Source of the DNA: Apostichopus japonicus
Lineage: Eukaryota; Echinodermata; Holothuroidea; Aspidochirotida; Stichopodidae
Direction of reading: 5' to 3'
DNA: 64,000 nucleotides
Assembly: GCF_037975245.1 (NCBI RefSeq)
Contig: NC_092583.1
Coordinates: 5,801,264 to 5,865,263, forward strand
Below the pieces are notes generated by a model that was given only the letters and a program-made list of their open reading frames with translations, did not search any database and was not told the DNA's origin. Made by a program: the position numbers and the translations under genes. Shown here piece after piece: positions 53,210-64,000 of the stretch; the first letter of the stretch is position 1, and the number at the start of each line of letters is the position of its first letter.

Positions 53210-54015
53210 AAGCTTTTACTTAATATTTCTTAGGGTTTTACATTTTTTGGCTTTCTGATATGTTCCGTCAGATTATGCTTTTTCTTCCTGTACACTGGAA
53301 GTAATATCTGCTCAAATGCACAAAAATGAAGGAAGTGTTTCGCAGAAGTTAAGGAGTTAGTATTCATTTAAGCAAGATCCTTCTGGATTTTAACCTGCAA
53401 GGAAGAATTTTTTTTGGCGTATTTTTGTTTGTTTGATATCATTTAAAACTGTTCAATGGCCTTTAAGTATTTAACAAGTTCACTGAAAAAAAGCTTAACA
53501 AATGGTATTGTTAATTTTTTTTAAGGGACCGAAACCTTGGCAGATTATGTAGAAAGTCACTTAGTTAACAATTGGTGTGGAACAAGTTGGCAGCTTTTCG
53601 CTGTTCATAGTGGCATATACCAGAAGCTCCTCATATTGAGCAAAGCATTCACTGAAAAGAAAATGATTTGTTATGTGATATGTCAGGTGATAGGTTGCCC
53701 AAGCATAAATGACTCTTGCCAATATTGATTTTAACATTTTTCTGTTTGTTGTTTGAAGTAGTTTACTTAGTGTGCCTTCAGCTCTAAATTTTGTTTTCTT
53801 ATTTGTTCTGTCTGTACATGCTTTTTCCTGTACACCAGACATTATATCTGCTCAAATGTACAAATGTGACTGATGTAGTTTGTGTGAGTTAATTAGTGTT
53901 TACAGAGATCAGCAAGATACTTTACACCGCAAGGAAGAAAGAAGATAATCGCTCAATGGCCTTTGAGTATTGAACAAGTTCACTCAAGTAAGCTTAAAAT
54001 GTGGTATGTGCCATT
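53210..54015 (+). repeat. Diverged duplication of a stretch of roughly 300 bp, about 550 bp apart
   Basis: The blocks from about 53210 and about 53760 share, in order, TTTCCTGTACAC, ATATCTGCTCAAATG, GCAAGGAAGAA, and GGCCTTTAAGTATT/GGCCTTTGAGTATT followed by AACAAGTTCACT. It follows the recombinase pseudogene. Confidence 0.6.
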
Positions 54016-55072
54016 TTTATGGTATTGTTACCTTTTCAATACATCTGGCACCAAGCTTTGAGAGTTTATGAAGGTACACCCATGTACGGTTAGTTACTGA
54101 ATGGTGAAAATCAAATTGAGTTTGCTCATCAGACAACAACTTTGTCATCAGGTGATATGTCATGTGATATGCTGCTGAAGTGTAAGTGACAGTATGTGAC
54201 AAAATAGAAATCATCTTTCTAGACCTTATGTTTTTACTTTCAAGTGGTTTTGTTTTTGTTATACATAAAATAATGCATTTGTCTTTACTGAAAGTTGCTG
54301 TTTTGTTTTAAACTGTTTTGTTTTTAACTTTGTTGTTAAACTAAAAATAAAGAGGGTGAAACTCAGAAAAGGTGTGAATCTTGTTTGTGTGCATATCTTG
54401 ACTCAATATGGATGCAATAATATCTGAGGTAGTAGGTGGATATGGGCCCATTTTTTTTTCTTGCTCTGATGTTTCATTGAAAACACAGGTACAGGATTTA
54501 TAGCAAGAAAAAGAAATGATATGGTTTGTGTGTGTATAAACTGACTCCTTGCCTGTTTCCTGCTTAAATAGCCTCGAACCACCAGTGGTGTCTGTATTTC
54601 TATAAATCTGGCACTTTTGGGCAAGACCATTACCAGCTACTAACACTGTTCACCATTGCTTCCCTTTTTTTATCACAGCTCCCCTCAGACCATTTACAAA
54701 TATTCATAAACCTCAACATCTCGCCAGCAAGATTCCATCAACACAATCATAAGATGATGGGAGATAAATTGTCTTTTTCGTATGAACTTGGAAGGAAAAT
54801 TGCATCGTTAAATTGATAGAAGAGGAAGTAAGCTCTTTATAATCCTCATTTGATACCCTCATTCGTCACTGTAGGCCACACATTCTTTCACGGACCCTAC
54901 ATGCTCTCACGAACCCCACTCTATCTAGAAGGGTCCGAAATACCAGGTTCAATACCACTGGTGCAGACCTGTGATGTTATGATCTCTTGGAGAGCAGTCA
55001 TTCTGTCAGATATATTACACTGTCAAAGTTTATTCTTTGACTACTAAAAGCAATGAAGGCATCTACTGTAGG
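54016..55072. other. No gene seen
   Basis: AT-rich; open frames on the minus strand around 54341-54646 have no recognisable motif. Confidence 0.35.
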
Positions 55073-55158
55073 CAGTGGCATAGCCAAAGGGGGGGGGGGG
55101 CGTGGGGGGCGAAAGTCCCCCATGAAAGCTTGTTGCCCCCCAGTCGCGCAACCACTGG
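55073..55158. mobile_element. hAT-like MITE fragment
   Basis: CAGTGGCATAGCC at the left and CCATGAAAGCTTGTTG inside, as in the MITE at 23398. It breaks off at CAACCACTG. Inserted in a unit that recurs at 56920 and 57250 (CAATGAAGGCATCTACTGTA). Confidence 0.6.
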
Positions 55159-55739
55159 GAATTACACGTGCGAAAAAATTATCATTGGTTTGAAGGTCTC
55201 GAATCTCTATGATGACCACTCATGAACAACCCTTTGACCGCAGACCTGCAGTGGGCTATAGTTGCTGAAAACCGGATGTGACATAGCGCATAGGCCAGGT
55301 TTTACTTCTGGGACGTACCCTGATGCTCTCAAACCCGCTAAAAAACCAAATTTTTAAGAAAGGAGACACTATCGTTGAGAATCAGTCAATCACCCTATTA
55401 ATGTTTCAGACGCAATCTTTGATGTCAGTTTGACATATAGTTTGTCAGGACATTTAAGAACATCGTTCCTGTAGGCCTATGTCTGAGGCCCTGGGGTCAT
55501 TCCTTGACCAACTTGGTGCAATATAATGTGCCCATTTCGAAGTAAATTTAATAGTTGTCATGGGTTTGAACAAATGCATATTGTGGGGTATTCTATCCTG
55601 AAAAATGGGGCTGGGGTTTCCAGTTCGCCGCATCATTTGTCAATTTGCACTTGGTTCTAATGTTCATGTCCATTGGAATCACTAATCACAGAAATAATCC
55701 ACCAAAAATTAAGGCAGCATGAACTTTATTGCAGACTTC

Positions 55740-55962
55740 CTGATTGATGAAATTGTCATATTCTCCTGAAATCACGTAACTAGATGGCTGATATCCAGCC
55801 TGGCAAGTGCCATCTCCAGCGATCTGGCAGGTATTGAAATCTGAAATTTTCTTGGTACGCTGCGCACCAACCGATGGTGGCACTCCGTTTAGAGAGTACT
55901 TGCGTCCAGAATACTTGGATCGATTACGTCCCCCCCCCCACGTTTCAAATCCGACGCCCCTG
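55740..55962 (-). mobile_element. Diverged hAT-like repeat fragment
   Basis: The minus strand is a worn relative of the segment at 56-226 (CGCTGCGCACCAACCGATGG on the plus strand at 55859). It ends GACGCCCCTG. Confidence 0.5.
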
Positions 55963-56131
55963 CTTACTAGGCCCAGGAAGTGTCATTTCCTTAACAGTAC
56001 AGATTAAAGCTGTCAATTCGATGAATTCTTATCAATGAATTTTCCATTGTTTGCTACATAGAAGGTTTAAGTTATCAATAGAAAATTGAAATTTTATTCC
56101 ACTGTCTGTAGCCCACAAGGTATCCTGGCAC

Positions 56132-56830
56132 CACTGGCGGATCCAAGGGGGGGCCAAGGGGGGCCATGGCCCCCCCAAAGGTGAGCCAGAAAGTGTTTCC
56201 GAACATCCGCTAAATCATATGATTGGAAATTAAAAAAATCGAGAGGAATAGCAGTGGTAGACTAGTCAAAACCTTTTCGTTTTCTGGTTTAAAATTAAAT
56301 GCAGAGCTCCCAACTGACCCGCAATTCGCGGGAATTAGACCCACATTCTAACACCCAAACCCGCTGACCCGCACAAGCGTCCGAAAAATCCGCATTGTAA
56401 TTGTCAAGTGTACATAAAAAACTTTGCATCAAATTTTGACTTAGCAACCATCATTTCTTTAGCATTTAGCATAATAGAGTATAAATTTGAACCTGAAATT
56501 AGCCTATAATTCTTTTCATTGGGGCGAGCAGCGAACATTTTCATGCCACGGGAAAGAATGAATTATCACCTACTATTCAATTTATTGATGTTACACACAA
56601 AAAAATGCATATTTCTCAGAAAATTTTGAGTGACAAAAGCCTTTCTAAGTGCCACCATTCTACATGTAGGCATCACCAGGACTTTTGTCGCACCAAATTG
56701 CATCTGAGGGCATTCAGCAATAGAAAATTTTCCAAAGGGGAGGGGTGCCCCCCTCCCCTTAGACCCCTCCCCCATATCACTCTAATGCCACTTTGGCCCC
56801 TCCCAAACAAAGGCCCTGGATCCGCCAGTG
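56132..56830. mobile_element. 699-bp hAT-like element with an unoccupied sister site
   Basis: The ends are CACTGGCGGATCCA and TGGATCCGCCAGTG. The exact 8-bp duplication is CCTGGCAC at 56124-56131 and 56831-56838. The host lies in a tandem unit repeated at about 57150, where CCTGGCACTCATACAAC is uninterrupted, so both filled and empty states are visible in one window. Confidence 0.92.
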
Positions 56831-57480
56831 CCTGGCACTCATATAACATGACCAAAATATAGCATCAATAGGTCAATTTTCATATTCCTCTATTTCAAGT
56901 TATTGTTTGGCTTCTAATACCAATGAAGGCATCTACTGTAGGCTGCATCTTAGATATATTGATATCACATTTAAGTTCTGTACCCCACAAGCTACACTGG
57001 TACTCATTATATTTTGTATGTCCTACTGGGCCAATAATAAATTAACCATACAGATTACCGCTGTCAATCCAATGAATTCCCACAAGGAATTTCCATTCTT
57101 TTAGTTCTCAATAGACAAATTGAGATTATTCCACTGTCTGTACCCCACAAGGTGTCCTGGCACTCATACAACATGATGATGGTACAGCATCAATAGATTA
57201 ATTTTCATATTCCAGTATAAATGCACTGTCAAAGTTATTGTTTGGCTTCTAATAGCAATGAAGGCATCTACTGTAGCATGCATATTAGATGCATGAAGGT
57301 ATATTTTGTATCACATATAAGTTCTGTACCTCACAAGCTACACTGGTATATACATTAGACTGGAACTTAGATGCATTGAGGTATATTGAAGCCAAACAAC
57401 TTTGACCAGTGGAATATAATATTCACCTATTGATGCTGTAGTCTGGTCATGTTGTTATGTACCCACAAGCTACATTGTTA
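56831..57480. repeat. About 330-bp diverged tandem units
   Basis: GTTTGGCTTCTAATA.CAATG, GAAGGCATCTACTGTA and ACAAGCTACACTGGTA recur at about 56907 and 57240. A fragment is also at 55040-55075. Confidence 0.7.
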
Positions 57481-58146
57481 CTCAAATAATATTTAGCCTA
57501 AGCTCATTGACTTGATTCTGACTTGATTCTTTTATACCCTGACTTGACTATATTTGAATTGATTCCAAGCAATCGTTCTCTGCCCCTGATCTATAATTCA
57601 ATGCAAGGTATGTTGTTTAACCTTGAACTTAATTAGTTTTTCTTTAACACCACCATCGTTATATTTTTTGTCCATGGTACAGCTTAAAACGATTTCAAGT
57701 ATACTAAGTTGAGCTACAGCAAATCACGATTAAACAACACCACACCATACAATATGATCCGAAAAAGTTTCATTTAAGTTAATTAATTGTCCAATTGTTT
57801 AATTAAGGAATAATTGAAATGCTAATGTGTATGCTAGCCACCATTGTTCCTCACAAGGTATCTTCATCCTCACTGTTACCCCTAAGGTATCCTCACGCTC
57901 ATTGCTGTTCCTCACAAGGTGTTCCCCATAAGGTATTAAGTGTCAATGTGTGTGTGTGAGTGCGTTTGTGATGCCCAGCTTGTAAACACAATATCTCAAG
58001 AAGGGAAGGTCAGACAAATTTCATATTTGGTGTGTAGAAGTACCATATTGAGTATAAGAAGTCAAAGGTCACTTGGGGTCACCAGGGGTCAAATTGTGAA
58101 AACGTGAAGTGGAATTTTTCTGGTGTGTTTTTCTTTATTGATTTAC
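57481..58146. other. No gene; one copy of the 148-bp repeat at its end
   Basis: 57970-58110 is a single copy of the repeat tandemly arranged at 61585-62165 (CTTGTAAACACAATATCTCA, AAGGTCACTTGGGGTCACCA). Confidence 0.6.
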
Positions 58147-58162
58147 TATATATATATACTTA

Positions 58163-58220
<58 letters not shown>
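58147..58220. repeat. TA microsatellite
   Basis: (TA)n at the 3' side of the inverted family 1 SINE. Confidence 0.95.
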
Positions 58221-58223
<3 letters not shown>

Positions 58224-58227
58224 ATCG

Positions 58228-58440
58228 TAATGAGTTGGAAAATCAAGAACAGTGAAAAAACTTTCAGCCTCCACCGGGATTCGAACCACGGGCCTCCCGC
58301 TCTGTACGCGGACACCCTAACCACTAGGCTATGGACGCTGATTGTATGTCCAGAGGTTCGAAACCGGTAAGGAAGATCGTAATTCCACTGTAGGCGTTTG
58401 TCACCTATATCGAACAATACTAGTTCTGTTTTTGGTGACA
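58228..58440 (-). mobile_element. tRNA-derived SINE, family 1 (inverted copy)
   Basis: The inverse of 1571-1795, with the box B complement GGGATTCGAACCACGG and box A complement CACCCTAACCACTAGGCTA. Better preserved than the first copy. Confidence 0.85.
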
Positions 58441-58874
58441 TATATATATATATATATATACCACTGTAATCTGCTTATAACTGTCATTGAGTTCAAGACC
58501 TACAGTGCATGCTCTATGCTTATTCATGGTTTGTTTCATTTATTAATGGTTGCTGTACTTCTCCTGCTATTGTCATGTCTATTACAAATGCAAAATGTAT
58601 GTTAAACCTCCCCAGTGAAATAAATTGCAGCAGATGGTTGGCATGCTAAGTAAATAAATAATAACTGTGTCTTTTTATAGGGAATTCAGATTTTGGAGGA
58701 GACTGGCTATAGTTTACTCAGTGATGAAGGTCACTGATCAATGTGAGGTCACTGGCAGTGAGGTCACTGATCAATGGTAACAGAAGAATCGGTGCAAATG
58801 CAGTAATAGCCTTCAAAATCACGGGCTTAAGATTCAGAGAGACAGAGTAAGGAAGGCTGTGTGCAGAGTAGATG

Positions 58875-58921
58875 CTGCTGGGGTAACTCTCCCTTCAAGG
58901 AAGGGAGAGTTACCCCAGCAG
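58875..58921. repeat. Perfect 22-bp palindrome with 3-nt loop
   Basis: 58875-58896 (CTGCTGGGGTAACTCTCCCT then TC) is exactly inverted at 58900-58921 around AAG. It directly abuts the left break of the hAT-like copy that begins at 58922. Confidence 0.95.
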
Positions 58922-60053
58922 AGTTACATAAAAAAATTGCATCAAATTTTGATTTAGCAACCATCATTTCTTTAGCATTTAGCATAATAGAGTATAAAAC
59001 CTCCTTTACAGCATCATTTGAACCTCAAATTAGCCTATATTTCTTTTCATTGGGGCGAGCAGCGAACATTTTCATGCCACGGGAAAGAATGAATTATCAC
59101 CTACTATTCAATTTATTGATGTTACACACAAAAAAATGCATATTTCTCAGAAAATTTTGAGTGACAAAAGCCTTTCTAAGTGCCACCATTTTACATGTAG
59201 GCATCACCAGGACTCCAAAAAAATTCAAAAGGGGAGGGGGACACCCCCTCCCCTTATACCCCTCCCCCAGGATGGCGATTCGTGGCATGGACCAACATTT
59301 GCCTTCTCAAGAGTTGGGAGCTATGTAAATGTATGAGCATGAGGTTTTAAAGTTTAACACCATTTTGCAGTTACAGGCTGGTTGTAAGAAATTTATAACC
59401 TATGAGAAATAAAATTTCTTGAGAAAGATGATCCCAACTTTGTTTTATAAATATTTTAGAAAATTACACCTGGGAAACATTTTTTTTAGAAGTAAATTAA
59501 CATCACCATTGTACACTTTTGTCGCACCAAATTGCATCTGAGGGCATTCAGCAATAGAAAATTTTCCAAAGGGGAGGGGGCACCCCCTCCCCTTAGACCC
59601 CTGCCCATATACAGGAGGGCGTTGTGGTCAAGTGGTTAAGGCAGTGGACTTGTGATCTAAGGATTACAGGTTCGAGCCCTGGCCAGATCATTGCATTGTG
59701 TCCTTGGGCAAGGCGCTTTATCTCCATTGCCTCTCTTCACCCAGGTGTATAAATGGGGACCTGCGATGTAACTTGTAAATATAGTTGCGTGCGCCGGTTT
59801 GTGGCTGCACCCTATGGGAAGTCCCCCGGGGGGCACGTGGTTGTGGTGCACTGTGGTGCCCCAGGAGAGATTGATTGAATTGTGCACACTTTGGTGTGTG
59901 GGTGTGACAAGTTACCAATGACCAGGGGTTAAGTTGTAAAGTCATGTGAGGAGGCATTAGCCTCATACAAGACTGTAAACCTTCAACTTCAACTTCATAT
60001 CACTCTAATGCCACTTTGGCCCCTCCCAAACAAAGGCCCTGGATTCGCCAGTG
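58922..60053. mobile_element. Second copy of the 56132-type hAT-like element, 5'-truncated, carrying a SINE
   Basis: It matches the other copy from about 56410 (TTTTGA.TTAGCAACCATCA) to the right end GGATTCGCCAGTG. The left end is missing. It has an extra block at about 59220-59520 and a SINE at 59613-59995. Confidence 0.8.
59613..59995 (+). mobile_element. tRNA-derived SINE, family 3
   Basis: Box A-like TGGTCAAGTGGTTAAGGC at about 59625, box B GGTTCGAGCCC at 59669-59679. A central domain CCTTGGGCAAGGCGCTTTA...CACCCAGGTGTATAAATGGG follows, a string I know from widespread animal SINEs (MetaSINE-like is a candidate). The tail is CTTCAA repeats. It is inserted in the hAT-like copy between CCATAT and CATATCAC, matching the uninterrupted CCCCCATATCAC at 56771. 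Confidence 0.9.
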
Positions 60054-61584
60054 TTGCCCACTGCCAAAATCATTGGGTTTATGCCCCGCCCCCCCCGGCC
60101 CCCCCTTAACCTTGCAGTTTATACCAATGTGACTAACATAAGTGTCAATTTAGTCCTGAGGACAATATAGCATTTAAAAGGAGGAATAAATTAGAAATGA
60201 ATTTGGTGTGTAATAAACTACATTTCAAATGTTTATCATTGGAGTTGATACCAGAACAAATGCCCCAATTTGAAAATATACATATATCATATATATAAAG
60301 AAAATCACTTCAAATATATCCATAAGTATTTTGGATACTTCTTCAAGAGCCTATAGATTACTTTTAAATATCAACACTTTCTAAGTTACAGTATGCCGCA
60401 ATCACTGTGTGAAACAATTGGTTTATGGTTCACAGCTGAAAGCAATTAAAGGAACATATGCATTCACAGACCCATATTCAACATGTTTCATGGGGGATGG
60501 GGGGGGGGGATTATAATGCCCCTCCAAAGTGTTGTTCTTCTTTATCATTACTGGACTAATTCATAGGATTTTCCCAATGAAGAGGTTAACAAAGGGAGTG
60601 TCTTGCATGCATGCATTTCATTATAGTGACGTCCCATACAGAAGGATATTGGAGAAAAAAAAACTGATGTTTGTATTAATTTTAGTATCTTTCAGGTTAA
60701 AATTCCCATTCCTAAAGGTAGTCTTTTATTGACATTTCAGCAGAAGGCACATGTACACCTGCTTTGGAGAGAATCTCCAATGGAAGTTATGAAACATGTT
60801 TGTTATATGAACTACACATCTTCCTTTAAGAAATGAATCTTTCTCAAATCTCATATTTTACTCTTATATAGGTGTATCAGATTGAGTACAAGAAACCGGT
60901 TGTATTTGGTGTTGTTCAAATGTTGTTGTTGTGAAAATGTAAATAAGGCCACAATGAGACTTTAGAAACATCTTTGTTTAGAAAAGCTAATGTATCAGAT
61001 TATTTGTCTCAGATCATACAAGTATGATGCATACAATCTCTATGAATTGTGTTGAACTCATAACCAAATTAGTCATTGCACACCTTCAATAAAAGCTATA
61101 AGTTTTGCATTCTGGTTACTTTCAGATGGCAGATAATAGTGCATGCACACATTGACGGTTTTCTAGGCTGATAAAATTCATTAGACATGGTGACTGATTA
61201 AGTTAAAAATACTGTTAACAGATAAATATGTCACGTGTACGTACAGAATAAACTTAAAACAAAGATAATACAAACTTGATGTCTAAAAAGTCAAAGGAAA
61301 TTATCACTATATGAATCAATGATGTGTTTACCCTCAAAGAAGTCAATGTAGAGAATATATAATCTTTTTATCTACATGAAAACTACCTATGGCAAGAGTT
61401 TAAAAATATAATAAAAGTATTGAATGAGAAAGAATGTTTGGCTATACCACTGCTAAGTCATTAGACTTGGTGAATGATTAAGTCAAAGTTACTGTTAACA
61501 GATAAATATGTGTACGTACAGAATATATTTAAAACACTGTGTGTGTGTGTGCGTGTGGGTACGCACGGGTGTGTATGTATGTGT
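60054..61584. other. No gene seen
   Basis: AT-rich sequence with a G-run at 60498-60509 and a TG-rich stretch at 61539-61589. No exon with both splice sites and protein-like content. Confidence 0.35.
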
Positions 61585-62165
61585 GTGTGACACCTAGCTT
61601 GTAAACACAATATCTCAAGAAGGGAAGCTTGGACCAATCTAATATTTGGTGTACATGAGTACCACATTGAGTAGAAGAACCCTATTGTTTTGTGGGGGGG
61701 GGGGGGGCTAAAGGTCATTTGGGGTCACCAGGGGCCAAATAGAGAAAACCTTGTAAACAGGATATCTCAAGGAGGTAAACTTGGACCAAACTCATATTTC
61801 GTTAGTAGGAGGACCACATTAGGGAGCAACAGCCTATAGTTTTTTTTTGCGGAGATGAAAGGTCATTTGGGGTCACAAGGGGTGAAAGTGAGTAAACCTT
61901 GTAAATACGATATCTCAAGAAGAAAAGCTTGGATCAATCTCGCATTTCGTGTGAAGGAGTACCACATTGAGTTTAAGATCCCTATTGTTTTTGGTGGAGG
62001 TCCAAGTCCTTTTTGGGTCACTAAGGGTCAAATTGTGAAAAAATTGTAAACACGATATCTCAAGAAGGGAAGGTTGGACGACTCTTATATTTAGTATGTA
62101 ATTGGTACACGTTCAGTACAAGATTTTATTGACGTCAAAGGTCATTTGAAGTCACCAGACGCCAA
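61585..62165 (+). repeat. About 148-bp tandem repeat, 4 units
   Basis: CTTGTAAACAC.ATATCTCAAG starts units at about 61598, 61749, 61900 and 62045 (spacing 145-152 bp). Each unit also carries TACCACATTGAGTA.AAG and AAGGTCATTTGGGGTCAC. A single copy lies at 57970-58110. Confidence 0.9.
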
Positions 62166-64000
62166 ATTGTTGATTGTTTAATAAGCTACCATATCTCCCA
62201 CAGACCAACCTATCAGATAAAATGTGCATTATGCCTCATACGAAATAGGAGGCTATTGGCAATTGGAAATGAGCTTATGGGCATCCGTAGAATCTAAAAC
62301 TGAAAAGACGAGCAAACTTGCATTTGCGTGCAGAAAAGTGTACTTTTTAGTACAGCGGTTCTATTGGACGTTTTCCGTCGTATTTATTTAAGGTTGGATG
62401 TAGTTTCATTGTGACCAAGCAGCGTTTATAAAACTTACGGTTCGTCTAGTTAGATTTGTTACTATGACCATGGAGGTCTGTTTTATCTCCATGCTATGAC
62501 CAATGAAATAATTGTGTAAAATGGTCTCTAGGCCAGCAACGGTTGGGTAGAATAGGGTTGGTTAACACAACAACAGGAAGAATACCAGTCAGAAAACCAA
62601 TACACTTAAGATGGCAATAATCTCCTTCATTATTTCTTAAGGCAATTTTCCTACAGGCTATCAGTCATAATATGCAAAGTATAAAACAATTTAAGGAGTT
62701 TTGAAACAAGTTTGCTGTTGTTGCTGCTAGGATATTTGGTAGATAGATGCTCTTATACTCAGATTTTCATTGCATAAGAGATCGCTTTGATTTAGGCAGT
62801 GTAATGGAATAATAGTGCTATTTTTTTCGCGCATCAATCTGCAGCTAAAAGACAGATACATATAATTGGGAAAATGTACGAAGTCCTCCCTCTAATCGAG
62901 CAGCGGTCAAAGTTACGCAGTGAGGTTCTGTATATGCTTAGGGCTCCCGCACTTCTAGTTACTGCATTTCTGCATTTCTATTGTAACAGCTAGTTCTGGT
63001 TATACTAACAACCAAAAGTCTAGTGCACTGAAGTCATCGAAACCTCACTGCATTTTGCATTCTGGTTTCTTGTGGTATGTACATGTATCCATGGTTCAAT
63101 TTTTTTTTTTTTTTTCTGCTTTGTCCCATTAAGCTTATTGTAACTTTATAATCGGTCTCCCAATATGGCATTGGATGCACAATAAAATGACTACAAAACT
63201 GGATATGACAAACTGAAATGACTGTTACAATATGAATTCATGTAAAGTAAGGTAAATTATGTTTCACAACACATTTCAAAATAAATAACCTGCATGCATA
63301 ATTCAACTTTTTCTGGCTACCTGATATAGAAAATGTTGAAACATATATGTCAATGGTTCTCTGAGGCATAGATGGGGAATGGGGCTTTTTGTGTTATGTG
63401 CCATTAGTTTGAAGAGTGAAGGGGTATTAATGGCCCCTATCCAACCATGCACCCTTGGATTGGTGCCCCAATACATAAGCTAATGAATCAAAACACAGAT
63501 ATGAAGGACATGCTTTACCTCACATGAAGGTAGATAGTTTTAGCTGAAACTTGTAAGATGTCTGCGATTTGAAGTTTTTTAAACCGACAACTCAGAAGAA
63601 AACTGTAATTGTCCTGGTGACATGCTGAATTTGGATGACTTCTTGTTGCTTGGCCCTGAAACTCTGATACTGTGAAAGTGGTCTGTATTTCCTGGATCTA
63701 GGTTAGATGAAGTAAATATGCAATCAATGCCAGGTGTGACTTAGGGGAATACTTAAGTATCACTTGGAGAAGGCATACATAAAGGTCTGTGCAAATTAAG
63801 CAAGAACCAAGTGCTCCATATTGATGAGATTATGAAAATTTGGTTGTAATCACCAGAGGAGAGCAGTTAGGATGCCTCTGAAGTCTAATTCAAGATACAG
63901 GTAGGCCTATATGGATAAAATTAGTCATTCAAAATAGCTGCCTAGCCGATTTGGACTTACATGTATGTGAATGAGGTGGGAGCTGGAAGAAAAAGTTGTT
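62166..64000. other. No gene seen
   Basis: AT-rich, unique-looking sequence with a T-run at about 63101-63114. A gene may start beyond the window, but I find no supported exon here. Confidence 0.35.

Noticed and set aside
58720-58780. A nuclear-receptor response element from three AGGTCA strings
   Set aside because: The strings lie in a short local duplication (GAGGTCACTGATCAATG) with irregular spacing of 12 and 9 bp.

Overview
This window is animal nuclear DNA. It has spliced genes with GT-AG introns, a tRNA-derived SINE complement, a 5'-truncated L1/Tx1-type LINE, hAT-like elements with 8-bp target duplications, long TA microsatellites and tandem satellites. Nothing in it looks bacterial or viral. 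The repeat style and the THAP-like, P2X7-like and tyrosine-recombinase-like fragments fit a marine invertebrate, perhaps a deuterostome such as an echinoderm. That placement is inference; no marker gene fixes the species.

Layout. Gene A (five exons between 2478 and 23274, + strand) and gene B (six coding exons between 28225 and 38318, + strand) are small genes of about 133 and 138 codons. I rebuilt both by matching splice sites and reading phase, because no exon is long enough to stand out as an ORF. Neither is a family I recognise; gene B ends in a CxxC...H zinc-finger-like motif. Gene A's 10.8-kb first intron holds a 61-bp satellite split in two by a 6.7-kb TTAA-flanked DNA transposon. That transposon carries two convergent coding remnants: the C-terminal end of a transposase (- strand, two spliced exons) and a P2X7-C-like domain (+ strand). 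Gene A's third intron holds nested hAT-like elements (16610-18786). A truncated LINE follows gene A at about 23560-25250.

Gene B's introns hold a divergent tandem repeat of roughly 350-bp units, a hAT-like MITE, and a stretch (34103-36219) with a THAP-like start, a possible P2X7-protein N-terminus, and eight identical copies of GGTCACGTGTGTGAC in 770 bp. From 41 to 47.5 kb the 350-bp repeat returns, broken by a retroelement-like insertion, a 982-bp hAT-like element, a SINE and a C-rich minisatellite. At 48293-53010 lies a decayed but intron-containing tyrosine-recombinase-like gene with zinc-finger-like cysteines, the recombinase catalytic boxes, an acidic linker and a PW..E..AAV.RHL tail module. 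The last 10 kb is mostly interspersed repeats (hAT-like elements, SINEs, a 148-bp tandem repeat) with no gene I can support.

How it fits together: the only cellular coding capacity I can defend is genes A and B. The rest is a layered record of transposon activity in which insertion order can be read from exact target duplications.
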